Below, piece by piece: positions 16,354-25,237 of a stretch of 64,000 nucleotides of DNA (position 1 is the first letter of the stretch; every line of letters starts with the position of its first letter). Source of the stretch: Bacillota bacterium (GTDB lineage: Bacteria > Bacillota > Clostridia > Christensenellales > Aristaeellaceae). The notes under the pieces were generated by a model. It was not told where the DNA came from. It searched no databases and saw nothing but the letters and a program-made list of their open reading frames with translations. The translations under genes and the position numbers were made by a program. The DNA is taken from positions 29,701 to 93,700 of the forward strand of contig JAEVYX010000142.1 in the NCBI GenBank assembly GCA_023392515.1, written 5' to 3'.

Positions 16354-17547
16354 TTAGCCCGCAAACAGGCTGTGGAAAAAGTCTTTCACGCCACCTAGCA
16401 GGCCCGGTGTTGGCAAGTGCTGATGCTCGATGGTATCAATCACCAAGTCAATCAGTCCCAAAGCGCTGGCGTAAATGGGGCTGTTAAGCTTCATGGTACG
16501 CTTTGGGGTTTCCCTGACAGGCCTATCCAATTTCCCGGCAAGGTAGTCCCTTCCGCCACGATTTAAACTTAACCCGCCACCGGTAATATATATCGTACTC
16601 CAGTTACCCAGGCGCACGCCGCTTTGGTCGATGCACTCCTTGATCGATTCAGCGATTTCGTCCACCCTGGGCTCCAGCACCCTGGCCACTTCAGCCTGGG
16701 GAAAAGTGGATGGTTTTCCATCTTCCCCTTCTGCAACATCATACGATTGTTGGGCGGCTGACATGCCATAAACATAACTGCGTTTTATCTGTTCTGCGGA
16801 TTCCAGGGGGATTTTAAGCCCCGCAGCCAAATCCGCCGCTATATGACCCCCGCCCATCGGGATGGTTTTATGAAAAATTACGGCGTCACCTTCCACTGCC
16901 ATGACTTCCGTATTCAAATAGCCCATATCAATGAGGACGGCTGTACGATCCCGGTCCTCTTCAGGCAAATAGAGCATTGCTTCCCCCGTGGGTGTTGAAA
17001 AAAAGCCGCTGATGGATATTCCCATATCCCTGAGCCTGCCGGATACCTCATCCAGGAAAAACTGGTCTGCCACTACGAAAGAAATCAGTGCCCTTAGCTC
17101 CCTGCCCTTCATGTCCATGGGTTCCAGGGTCTTTTTCCCGTCGTCAACCATAAACCAAGCCGGGCTGCGGTGAACCACCACACCCCGAAGCGGCGTCAAT
17201 TCTTTCTGGGCTGCCTCGAAAATCGCCTCAATATGCTTCATTGTAACCCGGGGATCAGCCCCCTGCAATTCTACCTTCGCAGGAATGGCATAAACACGAG
17301 AAAACTCCCCCGGTACGCCAACATTCAGCTCTTTGATGCGGAAATGCGATTGGGATTCCGCCTCGCTGATGGAAGCCTGGATGGCCTCATTAAGCAACTG
17401 GGGCGAGTTCCACTGGTCGCCGGAAAAACCATCATAAGAGGCAACCCCGGCACCGCTTATGTCACAGCGCTGGTTTCCCCCGTTTTCCGCCACCAACGTG
17501 ACGATTTTGCTGGTGCCAAAATCAATCGCCGCCACAGTGGTTTTCAT
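16354..17547 (-). CDS. ftsA: Cell division protein FtsA
   Basis: A 397-residue actin-like ATPase that anchors FtsZ to the membrane. The phosphate-1 loop AAIDFGTSKIVTL opens the protein, the phosphate-2 motif is LIDMGYLNTEV near residue 205, and the adenosine motif IYITGGGLSLN is near residue 330. The C-terminus (GGVKDFFHSLFAG) looks like the amphipathic membrane-targeting helix. ATG 17547 follows GAGGAAC; the in-frame start further upstream is not supported. It has its own promoter and is probably co-transcribed with ftsZ. Confidence 0.93.
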   Translation of the reverse strand: MKTTVAAIDFGTSKIVTLVAENGGNQRCDISGAGVASYDGFSGDQWNSPQLLNEAIQASISEAESQSHFRIKELNVGVPGEFSRVYAIPAKVELQGADPRVTMKHIEAIFEAAQKELTPLRGVVVHRSPAWFMVDDGKKTLEPMDMKGRELRALISFVVADQFFLDEVSGRLRDMGISISGFFSTPTGEAMLYLPEEDRDRTAVLIDMGYLNTEVMAVEGDAVIFHKTIPMGGGHIAADLAAGLKIPLESAEQIKRSYVYGMSAAQQSYDVAEGEDGKPSTFPQAEVARVLEPRVDEIAESIKECIDQSGVRLGNWSTIYITGGGLSLNRGGRDYLAGKLDRPVRETPKRTMKLNSPIYASALGLIDLVIDTIEHQHLPTPGLLGGVKDFFHSLFAG

Positions 17548-17598
17548 AAGTTCCTCATACCCCCGTTCATCGGGTGCTTCCACTATAAGTCAAAAGAC

Positions 17599-17628
17599 AT
17601 TATAACATAGAAGCGTCCCTGTTGAGAA
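17599..17628 (-). promoter_or_regulatory. Internal promoter for ftsA-ftsZ
   Basis: The 275 bases between ftsQ and ftsA contain no gene. An extended -10, TGTTATAAT (TATAAT at 17604-17599), follows a weak TTCTCA (17628-17623) at an 18-base spacing. The rest of the gap (17629-17822) is AT-rich with no feature I can name. Confidence 0.55.
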
Positions 17629-17822
17629 GAAAAAAGATGCAGGAATGCATACTTTTTCACATTTTGTATTTTTTGATCCGCTAATTGGATATAATAAGCC
17701 AATCTTCCAACTTACCAATGTATATTGTACCTGTTTTAGGTAAAAACCGCAAGGGAAAACCGCCGAAAATACTCAGCTTTTTCATCTTTTTTTGCCATTT
17801 TCCCCCTTTTTGCATTATCTTT

Positions 17823-18644
17823 CTACTCTGCGGGGATATAAGTGGGATGGATTGGCGCTGACACATCCACGCTACCCTTTTCCCTGCCCATTTCCCTCAG
17901 TTTTTCCAGTACCGCCCGCATGGCACCAATCTTAGCCCGCATTTCCTCGCTATCCCCCAGGCGTATGGAGAAACCGTCTAGTGATATCAAATACAGGTTG
18001 TCCACATCGGATAGATTTAATTCCGACATTTGGGAGATACATTCCTGTACCGCCAATTCCGTCATTACCTGCCGGTAAGCAGTCAGTTGCCTTTGGGATT
18101 GACTGACCACATACTGGCCCAAATCACATTTGGAGAGGGTGAAGCCGGTTACGGCGATGAGGCCTTCCTCCAACTGAAGAACATCCGTTTGTTCCAGTAC
18201 CATTCCTTCTCCGTCCAGGGTATACTGCACACCCATGGACTGCACATTGGCTCTGGGCACCCGCTCGAATACTTTCAAAATGAGCCCATCCGGATAATCC
18301 CTTTGCATATCTTCAAAAATCAGATAGCGGTCAGCGTTAATGTTATCCCGAATTTTGTTCTCATCCAAAAAGAGAATATTCTGCCCTTTCGCCAGCCCAG
18401 CCAGCGTTTCAACCTCCTGGTTTGTCCGATGGTTGTTGCCATATACCGTTACGGTACGAAGGCGGAAAAGCGTTCCTTGGAGGATAATACCCACAGCCAC
18501 CAGCATAATCAATGTAAAAAGCACGGCACGAAGGCCCCGGCCTTTAGGGCGGGGCCTTGGGGAGGATGCCCGCTGCGTGCTTCCAGGAGGATAGGGCGGA
18601 CGCTTCGCCGCCTGTATCCCGCCTAACCTGCTGTGGTCTTGCAT
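17823..18644 (-). CDS. ftsQ: Cell division protein FtsQ/DivIB
   Basis: A 273-residue single-pass protein. A Pro/Arg-rich cytoplasmic tail (residues 1-38) is followed by one membrane span (about 39-60, AVLFTLIMLVAVGIILQG). The extracytoplasmic POTRA domain begins at FRLRTVTVYGNNHRTNQEVETLAGL. The FtsQ-type core continues to the end. It stabilises the divisome through FtsL and the septal PBP, both encoded in the same cluster. The cluster position between murA and ftsA is typical for Clostridia. Confidence 0.88.
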   Translation of the reverse strand: MQDHSRLGGIQAAKRPPYPPGSTQRASSPRPRPKGRGLRAVLFTLIMLVAVGIILQGTLFRLRTVTVYGNNHRTNQEVETLAGLAKGQNILFLDENKIRDNINADRYLIFEDMQRDYPDGLILKVFERVPRANVQSMGVQYTLDGEGMVLEQTDVLQLEEGLIAVTGFTLSKCDLGQYVVSQSQRQLTAYRQVMTELAVQECISQMSELNLSDVDNLYLISLDGFSIRLGDSEEMRAKIGAMRAVLEKLREMGREKGSVDVSAPIHPTYIPAE

Positions 18645-18670
18645 GAGGATCTCTCCCCCTTCTGTGTTTC

Positions 18671-19927
18671 TTACGCTTCTATCCGCTCAATTTTAGCGCC
18701 CAGGGTTTGGAGCATCTTTTCCAGTTTCTCATATCCCCGGTCGATTAGTTGAACGTTTTCTACCTCTGTCACGCCTTGGGCCGCAAGGCCTGCAAGCACC
18801 AGCGCCGCACCGCCCCGCAAATCCCTGGCATTTACACGGGTGCCATATAGTGCGTCTACCCCTTGGACGATGGCCATGCGGCCATTGACCATAATGTTAG
18901 CTCCCATACGATTCAAGTCGCCGGCATGAGTAAACCGGTTCTCAAATACATTCTCCACTACAATGGAAGTTCCCTTGGCCATAGCAGCCAGCGCCAGCAT
19001 CTGCACCTGCATGTCAGTGGGAAAACCGGGATGGGGCTGGGTTTGCAGCTGTTGGAATGCTGTCAGCCTTTGAGGGCCCTTAATGTCAATGGCACCGACT
19101 TTTTCATGAATTTCGCAGCCCATTTCCCTTAATTTCGCCAATATGGCTACCATATCTCTGGCTGGTGCATTATCCAAATGCACTTCTCCGCCGGTTATGG
19201 CGGCAGCGGCCAAGAGCGTTCCACAGACGATTCTGTCCGGGATAGGCCTGTAAATGGTACCGTGGAGCTTATCCACACCTTCCACCTGGATGGTATGCGT
19301 GCCTGCGCCCCGGACACTGCCCCCCAAAGCGTTGATGAACCGCTGCAAATCTTCTATCTCAGGTTCTCTGGCCGCGTTGTGTATGATGGTGGTTCCGGGG
19401 ATTAATACAGCCGCCATCATTACATTTTCCGTGGCCCCTACGCTGGGATAGTCGAAATGCACTTCCGCCGCATGCATATGGCTTCCGTCGCAATGGATCA
19501 GCCCGCCCTCTTCCCGGATGGTTACACCCAAGTGGCGCAGTCCCTGCAGATGCAGGTCTATGGGACGCATGCCAATTTCGCACCCGCCGGGATAGGTAAC
19601 CGTGGCTTTGCGGAATCTACCCAAGATGGGTCCCAGCAAAAAGATGGAAGACCGAATCTGCTTGGACAAGCTGTCGGGCATTTCCCAATTATGTAAGCCG
19701 TCAGACTGTATATGAATGATACCATCCACCTGCAGAATACGGCATCCCAGAATTTTCAGTATATCCGCCATATGCCGGGCATCGCTGATATCCGGACAGT
19801 CCAGTAGCGTTACTTCATCCTGGGTCAAAATACTAGCCGCCAAAATAGGCAGCACGGCATTTTTGGCGCTATTTACTCGGACAGTACCCCTAAGCGGCGT
19901 ACCACCCTCCACACGGAAAAATCCCAT
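18671..19927 (-). CDS. murA: UDP-N-acetylglucosamine 1-carboxyvinyltransferase MurA
   Basis: A 418-residue enoylpyruvate transferase that catalyses the first committed step of peptidoglycan precursor synthesis, adding PEP to UDP-GlcNAc. The N-terminal VNSAKNAVLPILAA contains the conserved Lys22-Asn23. The catalytic Cys116 is in PGGCEIGMRPIDLHL, so fosfomycin would be expected to alkylate it. ATG 19927 with SD GGAGGTGA is preferred over a GTG five codons earlier. Its place in the dcw cluster, where other Clostridia have murG, murC or murB, is of interest. Confidence 0.96.
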   Translation of the reverse strand: MGFFRVEGGTPLRGTVRVNSAKNAVLPILAASILTQDEVTLLDCPDISDARHMADILKILGCRILQVDGIIHIQSDGLHNWEMPDSLSKQIRSSIFLLGPILGRFRKATVTYPGGCEIGMRPIDLHLQGLRHLGVTIREEGGLIHCDGSHMHAAEVHFDYPSVGATENVMMAAVLIPGTTIIHNAAREPEIEDLQRFINALGGSVRGAGTHTIQVEGVDKLHGTIYRPIPDRIVCGTLLAAAAITGGEVHLDNAPARDMVAILAKLREMGCEIHEKVGAIDIKGPQRLTAFQQLQTQPHPGFPTDMQVQMLALAAMAKGTSIVVENVFENRFTHAGDLNRMGANIMVNGRMAIVQGVDALYGTRVNARDLRGGAALVLAGLAAQGVTEVENVQLIDRGYEKLEKMLQTLGAKIERIEA

Positions 19928-20025
19928 GCGTGTCACCTCCACCGTTTTTCCCCGTGCTTCATCCTATGCCACAGGAAAAATTCGGTGAAAAGGCGCACAG
20001 ATCCATGCTTTCCCGTAATCAGGTG

Positions 20026-21186
20026 CTAGTGGAGGTTCTTTTCACAATTTCTGCTGATGTTGAGCACAATACCCAACGCCGCCATGATTATGGAGATGGA
20101 CGTGCCGCCTGAGCTGAAAAAAGGAAGCGGCAGCCCCGTTGTAGGAAGGATACCCACCACCACCCCCATGTTCAAAAATGCCTGAACGGAGATCATGCAT
20201 GTAATGCCTGCCGCCAAGAGGCACCCAAAGGTATCCCGGCAGGTTACGGCAATGCGCATGCCAATGAAGGTAAAGGCGACAAATAACGCGACCACTGCCA
20301 CGCACCCCAGCAGGCCAAAGTCTTCCCCCACAATGGCAAAGATAAAGTCGCTTTCCGGGTAAGGCAGGTAGGCGAATTTTTGTCTGCCCCGGCCCAACCC
20401 CATGCCAAAGAGCCCGCCGGACCCAAAGGCAATCAATGATTGGGCCAATTGATACCCCTCGTCGCTCATTTTCGCAAAGGGGTTCGTAAAGGATAACAGG
20501 CGTTCCCGGCGGTATGGTTCGCTCCAGGCGTAAAATATTCCTGCTGCCGCACCCAGCACGCCAAGAATGCCCAGATGCTTCCATTTTGCCCCAGCTATCA
20601 AAATCATCATGCCGCTTACGATGAGGATGGACATGGCAGTAGAAAGATTTGGCTGCTCCAGGATCAGTAAAAAGAAAAAGGCTGGCACAATCAAAAGCGG
20701 CAGGACGCCTCGAAAGAAATCCCCAATGCGCTTGCCACGATAGCTTAAGGCGGTGGCAAGAAACAAAATGGCCGCATACTTGCTCAATTCCGATGGCTGA
20801 AAACTCATACCGGCAATGTTCAGCCACCTTCGCGATCCATTGAGATAGACGCCAATGCCAGGTATCAGCACCAAAAGTAGAAAAATGGCGCTTGCCCCCA
20901 GGCCCGTCAGCACCACCCAGGGTTTTTTCCAAAAAGTATAGGGAATGCGGGCGGTAATAATTAGCGCTGCAAGCCCCACAGCAATGCCAATGAGCTGCTC
21001 TTTCACTTCCCCCAGCGCATCCCCATGATCCTGAGCCGTGTAATATGTGGCACTAAAAAGCACCAACAGCCCCGCCAGCAACAAAAGGATCATCGTTGCC
21101 ACCAGGGCCGAGTCCACAGGATTTTGCTTTTTTTGCAGTACAGGCTGTCTCCCGGATATCTGGGCTGAAGCCCGGTTGTCCATCAT
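20026..21186 (-). CDS. ftsW: Lipid II polymerase FtsW (SEDS family)
   Basis: A 386-residue multi-span SEDS glycosyltransferase with about ten membrane segments. Family motifs include GSRRWLNIAGMSFQPSELSK, QPNLSTAMSI, FAIVGEDFGLLG and LPTTGLPLPFFSSGG. It polymerises lipid II at the septum with its partner PBP, encoded at 25238-27364. ATG 21186 is preceded by AAAGGAG at seven bases. The 98 bases down to murA hold nothing I can identify. Confidence 0.95.
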   Translation of the reverse strand: MMDNRASAQISGRQPVLQKKQNPVDSALVATMILLLLAGLLVLFSATYYTAQDHGDALGEVKEQLIGIAVGLAALIITARIPYTFWKKPWVVLTGLGASAIFLLLVLIPGIGVYLNGSRRWLNIAGMSFQPSELSKYAAILFLATALSYRGKRIGDFFRGVLPLLIVPAFFFLLILEQPNLSTAMSILIVSGMMILIAGAKWKHLGILGVLGAAAGIFYAWSEPYRRERLLSFTNPFAKMSDEGYQLAQSLIAFGSGGLFGMGLGRGRQKFAYLPYPESDFIFAIVGEDFGLLGCVAVVALFVAFTFIGMRIAVTCRDTFGCLLAAGITCMISVQAFLNMGVVVGILPTTGLPLPFFSSGGTSISIIMAALGIVLNISRNCEKNLH

Positions 21187-21271
21187 GCTTCCGCTCCTTT
21201 CCGGCAGCGTCACCGCCGCCTTTGAGGCGCCCTCGGGGGAGGAAGGGAGCACAATTGCTTTTTTCAGTCAA

Positions 21272-22633
21272 TCAATTCAGCGCGTTCACCAGTTCTTTAA
21301 ATATCCGACCCCGCTGTTCGTAATCCGTAAACATATCAAAGCTGGCACATGCCGGGGAGAACAATACATTCCCGCCGATCACGCTAAAGCTCCGGGCTTT
21401 ATTCACCGCGTCTTCCAATGATACGGCCGGGGTGATGGCTTCATATCCCTCAGCCCGCAGTGCTTTATCAATCTGCTCTGCTGTTTGGCCAAGCAATACC
21501 GCATGGCGAATAAAAGGCGAGGCAACAATTTCTCTGGCAAGAGGAGCGAAATCCGTATGCTTGTCATACCCTCCCAAGATGATAACTGTGGGTACTTTCA
21601 TGGTCTGCACCGCTTTGATGGTGGAGTCCACATTCGTGCCTTTGCTGTCGTTGTAGTATGTAACCCCCTCCAGTTCACGCACCCGTTCAATCCTGTGCTC
21701 CACGCCTTGGAACGTGCGCAAGGAATGGCGGATAACCGGAGCAGGCACGCCCATAGCAACGGCTACCGCAGTGGCTGCCAATGCGTTCTCCAAATTGTGG
21801 GGGCCAGGGATATATACAGCCTCCACCTCGCACACAGGGCGCGTTTCCCCACCCCATGCACACATGATCTTGCCATTTTCCACATAGGCACCAAGGGGCA
21901 CCGCCTGGGTGCGGGAAAACCATGCCACCCTGCTTTTCAATTGCCCTGCAAGCTCCTGCAGGATGGGATCGTCGAAGTTCAGCACCGCCACATCAGAGGG
22001 GGTTTGGTTTTCAAACAGTCTGGCCTTCATTCGGATGTATTCCTGCATCGTGCCATGACGGTTGAGGTGGTCTTCGGTAATGTTGAGAAGCGCCGCCACC
22101 TTGGGATGGAACTGGTCAATTGTCTCCAATTGAAAGCTGGAAACCTCAGCCACCAGTACATCCTCCCGGCGGCTTTTAAGCGCGGCTGCTGAATAGGGAT
22201 AGCCTACGTTGCCCACAACGTAGGTCAATTTCCCGGCATTTTTGAAGATTTCGCCAAGAAGGGTCACCGTAGTGGTTTTGCCATTGGTACCAGACACAGC
22301 CACCAGCGCGCCTTCGGCGTTTTGATAAGCGAACTCCAATTCTCCCATCACCGGCAGGCCCATTTCACGGGCAGCTTGAACAAACGGTGCATAAACCGGT
22401 ATGCCCGGGCTTAACACCACGGCATCCACCTGAGAAAGAAAGGCCTGCGGGTCTTCCCCCAAGTGCCAGATTACGGGCATCGCCTCCAGCGCATCCAAAG
22501 CGCCTTGAAAATCCTCCCGCTTCTTCTGATCCACCAGTACGGGTACGGCGCCCAGTTTTACCAAAAGCTCCGCTGCGGCCAGCCCGCTGCGGGCCAGCCC
22601 AACCACCATAACACGCTTCTTTTCCCAGTTCAA
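21272..22633 (-). CDS. murD: UDP-N-acetylmuramoyl-L-alanine:D-glutamate ligase MurD
   Basis: A 453-residue Mur ligase. The N-terminal domain binds the UDP part (VMVVGLARSGLAAAELL). The ATP loop is SGTNGKTTT at residues 114-122. Further Mur ligase motifs are NITEDHLNRHGTMQEYI and YNDSKGTNVDSTIKAV. It adds D-Glu to UDP-MurNAc-L-Ala. The start appears to be TTG 22633 with GGGGG upstream; the first ATG is several codons further in. It lies 43 bases after mraY. Confidence 0.95.
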   Translation of the reverse strand: MNWEKKRVMVVGLARSGLAAAELLVKLGAVPVLVDQKKREDFQGALDALEAMPVIWHLGEDPQAFLSQVDAVVLSPGIPVYAPFVQAAREMGLPVMGELEFAYQNAEGALVAVSGTNGKTTTVTLLGEIFKNAGKLTYVVGNVGYPYSAAALKSRREDVLVAEVSSFQLETIDQFHPKVAALLNITEDHLNRHGTMQEYIRMKARLFENQTPSDVAVLNFDDPILQELAGQLKSRVAWFSRTQAVPLGAYVENGKIMCAWGGETRPVCEVEAVYIPGPHNLENALAATAVAVAMGVPAPVIRHSLRTFQGVEHRIERVRELEGVTYYNDSKGTNVDSTIKAVQTMKVPTVIILGGYDKHTDFAPLAREIVASPFIRHAVLLGQTAEQIDKALRAEGYEAITPAVSLEDAVNKARSFSVIGGNVLFSPACASFDMFTDYEQRGRIFKELVNALN

Positions 22634-22676
22634 GTAATTACCCCCTTTGCAGCCGGATAAAGGCGCTGCATATACT

Positions 22677-23705
22677 TTATGATATGCCTGGTATATTCAA
22701 GGATAGGATTGCAATCAGGGATAAAATCCCTGTTACAATGGAATACATGGCTACGATTTGTGTTTCAGAATAGCCGCTCAGTTCAAAGTGATGGTGCAGA
22801 GGCGACATTTTGAAGATTCTCTTGCCATGCGTGATTTTGAAATATACCCGCTGCAGTATGACTGATACGGAAGACATAACCATGGTAAAGGAGATCAGGA
22901 CGAGCATCAGCGGCTGGCGCAATAGCATGGCCATGGCAACGGTGGCCCCTCCGATGAACATGGAGCCCGTATCCCCCATAAATACAAGGGCAGGATAGCG
23001 GTTAAACCGCAAAAAGCCCATGCAGCTGCCTGTAAGGGCCAAGGCAAAAATGCCGATGCTGCGCAGGTTGGCGTCATACATGGAATAGCTGTAGATGGCA
23101 ACGGTAGGCAGGAGGAAAACCGCCATCAATCCCCAGGCCACGCTTCCGATGACGGTAACGCTGGACAGCAGCCCATCCAGCCCGTCCTGCAAATTGGCGC
23201 TGTTGGCCATAAAAATAACAACCAGGGTCATCAGCGGAACATAAAATATTCCCAGATCCCATTCTGCCTGAAAAAAGGGAATGATGATTCGGCTGCCCAC
23301 CTGGGGATGGGTATAGCAGTATATAGAAAAGCCCGCCGCCAGAACCACCTGGCCAGCAATCTTTTGCCAGCCGGTCAGCCCAAGGCTGCGCCTTTTAACT
23401 ACCTTGATAAAGTCATCCGCAAAGCCGATAAGCATCATGCCCAGCGACAAGGCACAGGCTGCCAGAAGAAAATCATTTTTCCCATACCATGGCCCAGAAT
23501 GCAGCGCCAGCGCTACAATCAAGGTAATGCCGCCGATCATCAGGCCGCCCATCGTGGGCGTGCCCTGCTTTGTTTTATGAGATTGGGGGCCAAGTTCGTA
23601 AATGGTTTGCCCAAACTTTAGCCGGCGCAGCACCGGAATCACCCGGGGGCCAATAACCAGCACGGCGGCAAAGGCAATCAATAGTGCCAGGATCATCCTT
23701 TGCAT
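22677..23705 (-). CDS. mraY: Phospho-N-acetylmuramoyl-pentapeptide transferase MraY
   Basis: A 342-residue polytopic membrane enzyme that makes lipid I from UDP-MurNAc-pentapeptide and undecaprenyl phosphate. Signatures are SHKTKQGTPTMGGLMI, GFADDFIKVVKRRS (the aspartate pair), NSANLQDGLDGL and the His-rich loop MSPLHHHFELSGYSE. About ten membrane spans. It begins 25 bases after murE, without an intervening murF. Confidence 0.96.
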   Translation of the reverse strand: MQRMILALLIAFAAVLVIGPRVIPVLRRLKFGQTIYELGPQSHKTKQGTPTMGGLMIGGITLIVALALHSGPWYGKNDFLLAACALSLGMMLIGFADDFIKVVKRRSLGLTGWQKIAGQVVLAAGFSIYCYTHPQVGSRIIIPFFQAEWDLGIFYVPLMTLVVIFMANSANLQDGLDGLLSSVTVIGSVAWGLMAVFLLPTVAIYSYSMYDANLRSIGIFALALTGSCMGFLRFNRYPALVFMGDTGSMFIGGATVAMAMLLRQPLMLVLISFTMVMSSVSVILQRVYFKITHGKRIFKMSPLHHHFELSGYSETQIVAMYSIVTGILSLIAILSLNIPGIS

Positions 23706-23730
23706 GGAATTCCTCCTATATCTTAAGCGA

Positions 23731-25209
23731 TCAACTGTCGGACTTCAATGATCCCCGCATTTCTTCCAACAGCTGCGCCACCACCTCTTTTTCATCGAAG
23801 GGCCGTTTCACCCCCATGATTTCCTGGTAGGTTTCATGACCTTTCCCGGCGAGGATCACCACATCGCCCGCCTGACCCATCATCAAGGCATGCCGGATTG
23901 CTTCCCGGCGGTTCTCAATCACCACATATTTTCCTCCAGTGGGTTTGATTCCTTGTTCCACTGCAGCCAATATGCTGTAGGGGTCTTCCGTTCGGGGATT
24001 ATCGCTTGTCAAAATACTATAGTCTGCAAGCCTTCCGCCAATACCACCCATGGTGGGGCGCTTGCCATGGTCCCGGTCCCCGCCGCAGCCGAACACGACA
24101 ATGACCCGGCCCTTGGCGAATTCCCGGACAGTCGTCAAGATGTTCTCCAAGGCGTCGGGCGAGTGGGAATAATCCAGGATCACTTTGTATGGCGTGTGGG
24201 TGTCCAGCATTTCAATCCGGCCAGGCACGTTTTTTACGCTTTCCAGCCCGGATTTGATGTCCTCGCTGGAGACGCCAAGAATCATCGCCAGGGAAGCGGC
24301 AGCGATGGCGTTATAGACGTTGAACATACCGGTCATTTTCAATTCAACGGTGACGTTATGCATCTCCTGAAGCTTCAGATCGAAGCGCACACCGGTTTCA
24401 CTGATTTCAATATCCCGGGCAAACAAATCCGCCCGGCAGCAAATGCCATAGGTGATATAGGGAATGGTCAAATCCTTCAACATGTAGGGTGTCGTATCCT
24501 CATCCGCATTGAAGGAAGCATTGCGGACCATGCCGGTAGTGAAAAAGCGCTTTTTGGTATCCAGGTAGTGATCCATGGTGTGAAAGTAATCCAGATGATC
24601 CTGAGACAAATTGGTGTAACACCCAGCTTCAAAAATCAACCCGTCCAGGCGGTACATATCAATGGCATGGGCAGAGACTTCCATGCTAACCACCTGCACA
24701 CCGCTGTCAGCCATTTGGCGCAGCACCCGCTGCAAATCAATTGGGTCAGGGGTAGTCAAGTCGCCTTTTAACCGGGTCTCCCCGATCATGTTGCCCGTTG
24801 TGCCAATCAAACCGCAACGGTATCCCGCTTTTTCCATAATGGCCTTCAGCAGGTAACTGGTCGTGGTTTTTCCCTTGGTGCCGGTAACCCCCACCAATTT
24901 CATTTTTGAGGCGGGATGGTCATAAAAAGCCGCAGCCATGCGAGCCATGGCTGCCCTGGCATTATTTACGATGATCTGCGAAACCGCAAGATTTGGCAAA
25001 TAGTGCTCTACAACCAGCGCAACGGCACCATTTTCCACCGCCTGCGGCGCAAAGTCATGGGCATCAAACTTGGCACCGGGAATACAGAAAAACAAGCCTT
25101 GCCGTGTCTTTTCCCGGCTGTCGGCAGTAATCTGCCCGATGTCCACAGTCCTGTCGCCTTTTACTTCTACCAGGTAAGGCATATCCTGCAAAAGCGTTTC
25201 CAACGTCAT
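23731..25209 (-). CDS. murE: UDP-MurNAc-tripeptide ligase MurE, meso-DAP type
   Basis: A 492-residue Mur ligase with ATP loop TGTKGKTTTS at residues 109-118. The specificity motif is SDNPRTEDP near residue 400; DNPR is the signature of meso-diaminopimelate-adding enzymes, so the cell wall should be A1-gamma type. The carbamoylated-Lys region (TTPDPIDLQ to HAIDMYRLDGL) is present. It follows the septal PBP gene by 28 bases. Confidence 0.95.
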   Translation of the reverse strand: MTLETLLQDMPYLVEVKGDRTVDIGQITADSREKTRQGLFFCIPGAKFDAHDFAPQAVENGAVALVVEHYLPNLAVSQIIVNNARAAMARMAAAFYDHPASKMKLVGVTGTKGKTTTSYLLKAIMEKAGYRCGLIGTTGNMIGETRLKGDLTTPDPIDLQRVLRQMADSGVQVVSMEVSAHAIDMYRLDGLIFEAGCYTNLSQDHLDYFHTMDHYLDTKKRFFTTGMVRNASFNADEDTTPYMLKDLTIPYITYGICCRADLFARDIEISETGVRFDLKLQEMHNVTVELKMTGMFNVYNAIAAASLAMILGVSSEDIKSGLESVKNVPGRIEMLDTHTPYKVILDYSHSPDALENILTTVREFAKGRVIVVFGCGGDRDHGKRPTMGGIGGRLADYSILTSDNPRTEDPYSILAAVEQGIKPTGGKYVVIENRREAIRHALMMGQAGDVVILAGKGHETYQEIMGVKRPFDEKEVVAQLLEEMRGSLKSDS

Positions 25210-25237
25210 CTCGTGTCCCTCGCAATCGGCGCATCAC